NCBI GenBank assembly: GCA_002348315.1 | Contig: DEAW01000017.1 | Location: forward strand, 1-17,278 | DNA length: 17,278 nucleotides | Direction of reading: 5' to 3' | DNA from: Planctomycetaceae bacterium UBA2972 | GTDB lineage: Bacteria; Planctomycetota; Planctomycetia; Pirellulales; Pirellulaceae | Translations under genes and position numbers: made by a program | Notes under the pieces: model-generated | Seen by the model: the letters and a program-made list of their open reading frames with translations, nothing else | Told to the model about the DNA's origin: nothing | The model's database searches: none | Shown here: positions 13,717-17,278 of the stretch, piece by piece | Position numbering within the stretch: the first letter of the stretch is position 1 | How the letters are laid out: each line of letters starts with the position of its first letter

Positions 13717-15576
13717 ATGATGTTAATCCCAATGAAAATGAAATCCGGACTCTGTAGTCTTCTCGCTGTCTTTCTGCTGATGTGTTCGGGCGTTGCGGTA
13801 GCTCAGGAGCAATCTCCGGAAGCAGCATTCGAGCCTGTGAAAACGCAGGCAAGTGATGATGCGAATCAGAAAAGTGAAGATACCGAAACCGTTTCAACCG
13901 AAACAGAACCAACGGATGGGAAGAAGCAGAATGATCAAGACGCTGAGCAGTCAGCTCGGCACTGGATTCTGACACCTTACCAAATGCGAGTTTGGATGAC
14001 AGTCGATTCCTCTCCGCAGTTACAGGCGCTTAATACCGAGGCTGTTGCTCGCAGCGTGAACGCAATGGTGGATAACTGGGTTGGTGCTGCCTGGGATATG
14101 AAATTTGAACAACCGCCGAGAAAGATCTATACAGACCTGCTTTACAACTTTGACGATATCGGCATTCTGGATATCGCTGCTTTGTATGAACCGTTGCCAG
14201 TCAAGAAAGAAGCAAAGATCCGGGCTGTCCAGTACGATAAGCAAGCGGACGATGAGTCGAGTACCGGGGAGACAGAGGAAGTTGAAGCGCAAGAGCCACG
14301 ATTTCCGCCAGAGAAACAAGAACTAATTAGCCCGAATCTCTTACGGCAGTTAGACAAGCTCTACGCGATTTCGTTGAGGTATGAGAGTGGTTCGTATGAA
14401 CTGGGCCTGACTGAATTTGATACAAATGCTCGAGTGCGGGTCTTAACGGCGACGCGAAGTTTCCGCAACCTGGAGACATTGCCGGCTCAGATTTTCAGTT
14501 GCTTAAAGCAAGTGTTCTCGCCGATTGCTCAGGTTGAGTACAATGGCGTGACCGATGGAAAGACGGCGCGAATAAAGATTCGTGCAGCCGCCATGGTTGC
14601 TGATGTTGGCGCAGGGTCACCGATTATGATGCAAAAGGGAGATGTACTGCGGCCCGTCGTGCGTAAGAATGATCGTAGCACGCAAGCTCCTGAATATGAT
14701 GGCGTGATTGAAGTGACCTGGACGTACATGTACATCAATGATTTAACGCTTCAGCAAGACGAAGATTTGGGAGTGATACGGTCGAACGGAACCGGGAAAG
14801 GGCAAGTAATCTCGACCTTTACAATGCTGAGAAACCCGATCGCTGCCCGGCGTAATACCTTACAGGAAAAATACGGTCTGTTGGTTCGGCCTGTGCAGGA
14901 ATCGTCATTGCTTAAGATTGTGGCAAACGATCGGGAAAATTATACGCTGCAGGGCTACAACGTCTATGCCAAGTCTCCCAAAATTGATCCGGAAGCTGAG
15001 GGGGAAGTACCCACCGTGCTGATTGGGCAAACCGATTGGCGAGGAGCAATTGAAGTAACACAGGACATCTTTAAAGAACAGGGAGCCACCAAGCTGGTGG
15101 TCATTTATGTTCGAAATGGCCAGCAGGTTTTGGCCAGACTGCCAATTGTGCCAGGCTATCGAGCTCTGGAAGAAGTCAAGTTGCCCAATGATGACTATCG
15201 ATTGCAGTATGAAGCATTCTTTGTGGGTTTTCAGAATTCGATTCTGGATTATACGGTACAGCAGGCGGTCTATAAGATTCGGATCGAACATCATATCAAT
15301 AAGGACGAGGAAGAGAAGGCGCGGAAATTACTGAAAGAACTCAGTAAAGTACCTTCGGCTGACGCGTTAAATGATGTGCTTAATAAAAGACAGGCAATCT
15401 TGCAGGATGATCCTAATATTGACGCTAATACGAAGCGTAAGATCGAAGGGATGTTCGGAAAAACCAGGAATTTGATTAACGAGTATTTGCAGGGCAACAA
15501 TGTTGAGGGTAATTTGTTAGTACAGATGGAAGATGCGGTGCGAGCTAAATTTGGCGACCCACCGGCTCCTGAATAA
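13717..15576 (+). CDS. Secreted protein of unknown function
   Basis: 619 residues; I do not recognise the family. A signal peptide is clear: basic MKMKSG, hydrophobic LCSLLAVFLLMCSGVAVA, cut after AVA (residue 29). The Cys in LLMC does not fit a lipobox because Met precedes it. Residues about 31-85 are acidic and low in complexity. The folded part opens with HWILTPYQMRVWMTVDSSPQ. Near residues 385-490 there is a beta-rich stretch (TLQGYNVYAKSP, VLIGQTDWRGAIEV, TKLVVIYVRNGQQVLARLPI) that could be an Ig-like or transthyretin-like sandwich. From about 524 it becomes helical and highly charged (INKDEEEKARKLLKEL onward), probably a coiled coil. The gene starts 8 bases after the solute-binding gene, so the two are likely translated together. 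Starts at 13717, 13720 and 13732 are all in frame; 13717 is chosen for the purine-rich AAGAGTAAGA before it. Confidence 0.7.
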   Translation: MMLIPMKMKSGLCSLLAVFLLMCSGVAVAQEQSPEAAFEPVKTQASDDANQKSEDTETVSTETEPTDGKKQNDQDAEQSARHWILTPYQMRVWMTVDSSPQLQALNTEAVARSVNAMVDNWVGAAWDMKFEQPPRKIYTDLLYNFDDIGILDIAALYEPLPVKKEAKIRAVQYDKQADDESSTGETEEVEAQEPRFPPEKQELISPNLLRQLDKLYAISLRYESGSYELGLTEFDTNARVRVLTATRSFRNLETLPAQIFSCLKQVFSPIAQVEYNGVTDGKTARIKIRAAAMVADVGAGSPIMMQKGDVLRPVVRKNDRSTQAPEYDGVIEVTWTYMYINDLTLQQDEDLGVIRSNGTGKGQVISTFTMLRNPIAARRNTLQEKYGLLVRPVQESSLLKIVANDRENYTLQGYNVYAKSPKIDPEAEGEVPTVLIGQTDWRGAIEVTQDIFKEQGATKLVVIYVRNGQQVLARLPIVPGYRALEEVKLPNDDYRLQYEAFFVGFQNSILDYTVQQAVYKIRIEHHINKDEEEKARKLLKELSKVPSADALNDVLNKRQAILQDDPNIDANTKRKIEGMFGKTRNLINEYLQGNNVEGNLLVQMEDAVRAKFGDPPAPE

Positions 15577-15640
15577 CTAACTTCTCTAATTGATATTCCT
15601 CCTTTAGGCACTGAGTGTTGGCGCTCATAGTCGTATTGTT

Positions 15641-17014
15641 ATGGCCCGCAAGTCCATATTTCAACATTCCGCGCTAATCAGTGATCTGGTCACGCAAGAG
15701 CAGATGGATGACGCTTTGCAATCGCTGCGTCAGGCTCGGAAATCGGAGACTGACAGTGCAGAAGTCGAAGTGCTCGAAATGGATATTTCAGACGGGCAGT
15801 TGGCTGAACAGTTGGTGTACAACGGAGTGATCTCGGCATATCAGGCCGAGCAGCTTAAGAGTGGCCGAACGAAATTTAATCTAGGTCCCTATATCATTAC
15901 CGACTGGATCGGTCAGGGAGGAATGGGGCAGGTTTTTAAAGGGGAACACGTTGTACTTGGTCGCGTATCTGCGATTAAGGTGCTACCGCTCGATAAAACC
16001 ACGGATTACGCGATTTCCAATTTCCATCGCGAGATCAAACTGCAGGCGCAGATGGACCATCCGAATCTTGTCCGGGCCTACGATGCTGGACACGATGGTA
16101 AAGTTCATTTTTTGGTGACCGAATATGTTCCAGGTAGAGATTTGCGACGGCTGATTCGAAATCAGGGAAAGCTGACGTTGGCGGAAGCAGCTGGTGTGAT
16201 CATGAGGGTCGCTCGCGGACTGCATTATGCACACCAACAGGGGTTGATTCACCGTGACATCAAACCAGGGAATATTTTAGTAACTGAAGATGGTACTGCA
16301 AAATTATCGGATCTTGGTTTATCCGGATTTGTGGATAATGACATCGAAGATCCGCGAGCGGGTAAGATTGTGGGTACGGCAGACTATCTGGCTCCGGAAC
16401 TTATACGGAATCCTCGAGAAGTTTCGACCGTAACCGACATCTATTCGCTGGGGTGTACCTTGTATTACTCCATTACCGGCAAAGTCCCCTTCCCCGGAGG
16501 TAGTGCTAAAGAAAAAGCGAGACGTCATCTAAATGAACATCCGTGGCATCCAAGGCAATTTAACCCGGACGTGACCGAGGAGTTTGTCGAGTTAATTGCG
16601 GACATGATGGAAAAGGATCCCCAGAAGCGGATCCAGTCTGCTGACGAGGTGGCTAACCGTTTAGAGCCATGGGCCAGTGAGATTACGCATTTGCATACCA
16701 GTGAGCTACTGGAAACACCGTGGCAAGCGCCTGCTGTACCGGTGGATGCTGCCGGAAATGTTGCACCGGCTTCAGACATGCATGAAACTCAGCCGGATGG
16801 TTATGTTGAGAGTTCCGAAGCCTTAGTTGGGACAGAGTCGGGAGCATCCCAGGAAACGCTAAATAGTCATAGTCGAGACGTCTCTCCTCCGCCGATGACC
16901 TGGGTGCCTGAGCCTGAACCAGTATGGGAGTGGACGATTGGCAAAGCGTTGGCTATTGCTATTCCCGTTTCTATTATCGTCGGAATGCTGTTGGGAATAG
17001 CGTTGAACAGCTAG
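15641..17014 (+). CDS. Tail-anchored Hanks-type Ser/Thr protein kinase
   Basis: 457 residues. Residues 1-80 form the planctomycete-type kinase extension (QLAEQLVYNGVISAYQAEQL), similar to the N-termini of propeller proteins A and B. The kinase domain spans about 84-343 with all main elements: Gly loop GQGGMGQVFKG (91-101), ATP-anchoring K113 in SAIKVLP, helix-C E131, catalytic loop HRDIKPGN (204-211) with catalytic D206 and N211, the Mg site as DLG (D224) instead of DFG, and DYLAPE (248-253). It should be active. The RD arginine (R205) suggests activation-loop phosphorylation, with T246 in VGTADY a candidate region. Residues about 350-430 are a disordered linker rich in Pro, Glu and Ser. Residues about 433-455 are one membrane helix (KALAIAIPVSIIVGMLLGIA) ending two residues from the stop, so no external sensor domain is present. 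ATG 15641 lacks a strong ribosome-binding site. It is the last gene of the operon. Confidence 0.92.
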   Translation: MARKSIFQHSALISDLVTQEQMDDALQSLRQARKSETDSAEVEVLEMDISDGQLAEQLVYNGVISAYQAEQLKSGRTKFNLGPYIITDWIGQGGMGQVFKGEHVVLGRVSAIKVLPLDKTTDYAISNFHREIKLQAQMDHPNLVRAYDAGHDGKVHFLVTEYVPGRDLRRLIRNQGKLTLAEAAGVIMRVARGLHYAHQQGLIHRDIKPGNILVTEDGTAKLSDLGLSGFVDNDIEDPRAGKIVGTADYLAPELIRNPREVSTVTDIYSLGCTLYYSITGKVPFPGGSAKEKARRHLNEHPWHPRQFNPDVTEEFVELIADMMEKDPQKRIQSADEVANRLEPWASEITHLHTSELLETPWQAPAVPVDAAGNVAPASDMHETQPDGYVESSEALVGTESGASQETLNSHSRDVSPPPMTWVPEPEPVWEWTIGKALAIAIPVSIIVGMLLGIALNS

Positions 17015-17084
17015 GCAGATACTAAATGCCCTTCGATCTACGGTGCATAACCTGCGCCGGTGTGTCGATTCATAGTACAGGCTT

Positions 17085-17152
17085 CGTCGATCCTTCGGCC
17101 GACTTCGCCAAGACGCAGTTTCTACGCCATAGTCCGAAGGACGACGGCGTAG
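17085..17152. repeat. REP-like hairpin pair downstream of the kinase gene
   Basis: CTACGCC (17122-17128) pairs with GGCGTAG (17146-17152). Inside them GTCC (17132-17135) pairs with GGAC (17139-17142) around a GAA loop, so the element is a two-stem hairpin with a 3x3 internal loop. A related sequence lies just upstream: CGTCGATCCTTCGG (17085-17098) is complementary, with one extra base, to CCGAAGGACGACG (17134-17146). The two halves could pair with each other instead, or the first may be a decayed second copy. There is no T-run, so this resembles a dispersed palindromic (REP-type) element more than a terminator. It is the first structure after the operon and may protect the 3' end of its mRNA. 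Confidence 0.5.
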
Positions 17153-17172
17153 CGGGCAAACTCCTAATACGG

Positions 17173-17204
17173 TTAAACAGTTAGACAGTTAATCAATTAA
17201 ACAG
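17173..17204 (+). repeat. AT-rich tandem repeat of 8-base units
   Basis: Four consecutive octamers: TTAAACAG, TTAGACAG, TTAATCAA, TTAAACAG. Units 1 and 4 are identical, unit 2 differs at one base and unit 3 at three. The purpose is unknown; it could be a binding site array or simple slippage. The remaining bases up to 17278 show no gene or other structure that I can support. Confidence 0.5.
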
Positions 17205-17278
17205 TTGTATTGCCAAGTAGTTAGAGCTTGTGCCTTAGCCAAATAAATCTCGGGAGAACAAATTAAAACTCTTGAATC

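Larger units (their letters stand above)
590..17014 (+). other. Probable ten-gene operon for an energised, kinase-linked envelope complex
   Basis: Ten genes run in one direction with gaps of 37, 75, 46, 20, 15, 59, 16, 8 and 64 bases, a strong promoter at the left end and no hairpin with a T-run between them. Operon structure is inferred from spacing and strand. Joint function is inferred from protein types: a proton-driven motor (ExbB, two ExbDs), a TonB-like transducer, five other proteins largely outside the cytoplasmic membrane, and a kinase facing the cytoplasm. Confidence 0.65.

Noticed and set aside
1..17278. CRISPR arrays, insertion sequences and antisense genes
   Set aside because: No spaced direct repeats of CRISPR type and no transposase motifs were seen. 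The long minus-strand reading frames lie inside strongly supported plus-strand genes and show no domain features or ribosome-binding sites.

Overview
The window looks like chromosomal DNA of a planctomycete of moderate GC content. The evidence is the set of protein types: a secreted squalene-cyclase-like repeat protein, membrane-anchored PQQ-type beta-propeller proteins with acidic linkers, a solute-binding protein carrying a helical-repeat N-terminus, and a serine/threonine kinase with the N-terminal extension typical of planctomycete kinases. Family assignments come from reading motifs; no database search was run.

Layout. Bases 2-265 hold the C-terminus of a probable SGNH/GDSL hydrolase that begins outside the window. 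A tRNA-Phe(GAA) gene lies on the minus strand at 364-436, with its own intrinsic terminator at 315-341. After a gene-free stretch, a near-consensus sigma-70 promoter (TTGACA at 590-595, 16-base spacer, TAATAT at 612-617) faces right. From 724 to 17014 there are ten plus-strand genes in a row, with gaps of only 8 to 75 bases and no convincing internal terminator, so they probably form one operon of about 16.4 kb. In order: secreted alpha-toroid/HEAT protein; single-pass TonB-like protein with a novel C-terminus; ExbB/TolQ; ExbD-1; ExbD-2; TPR/propeller protein A (834 aa); TPR/propeller protein B (1142 aa); TPR plus family 5 solute-binding protein (806 aa); secreted protein of unknown fold (619 aa); tail-anchored Ser/Thr kinase (457 aa). 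The final 264 bases contain a REP-like two-stem hairpin and an AT-rich tandem repeat of 8-base units, but no gene.

How it may work together (inference). ExbB and the two ExbDs would form a proton-driven motor in the cytoplasmic membrane. The TonB-like protein could be its force-transducing partner. The two propeller proteins, the SBP-like protein, the toroid protein and the 619-aa protein are predicted to be exposed outside the cytoplasmic membrane. Both propeller proteins begin with a cytoplasmic domain that resembles the N-terminal extension of the kinase encoded at the end of the operon. They also carry repeated acidic D-[VI]-[IV]-D-L-x-x-A motifs between that domain and the membrane. The kinase has almost no extracytoplasmic part of its own, so the propeller proteins may act as its sensors or docking platforms. 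The cluster therefore reads as an energised, kinase-linked envelope or uptake complex with no name that I recognise.
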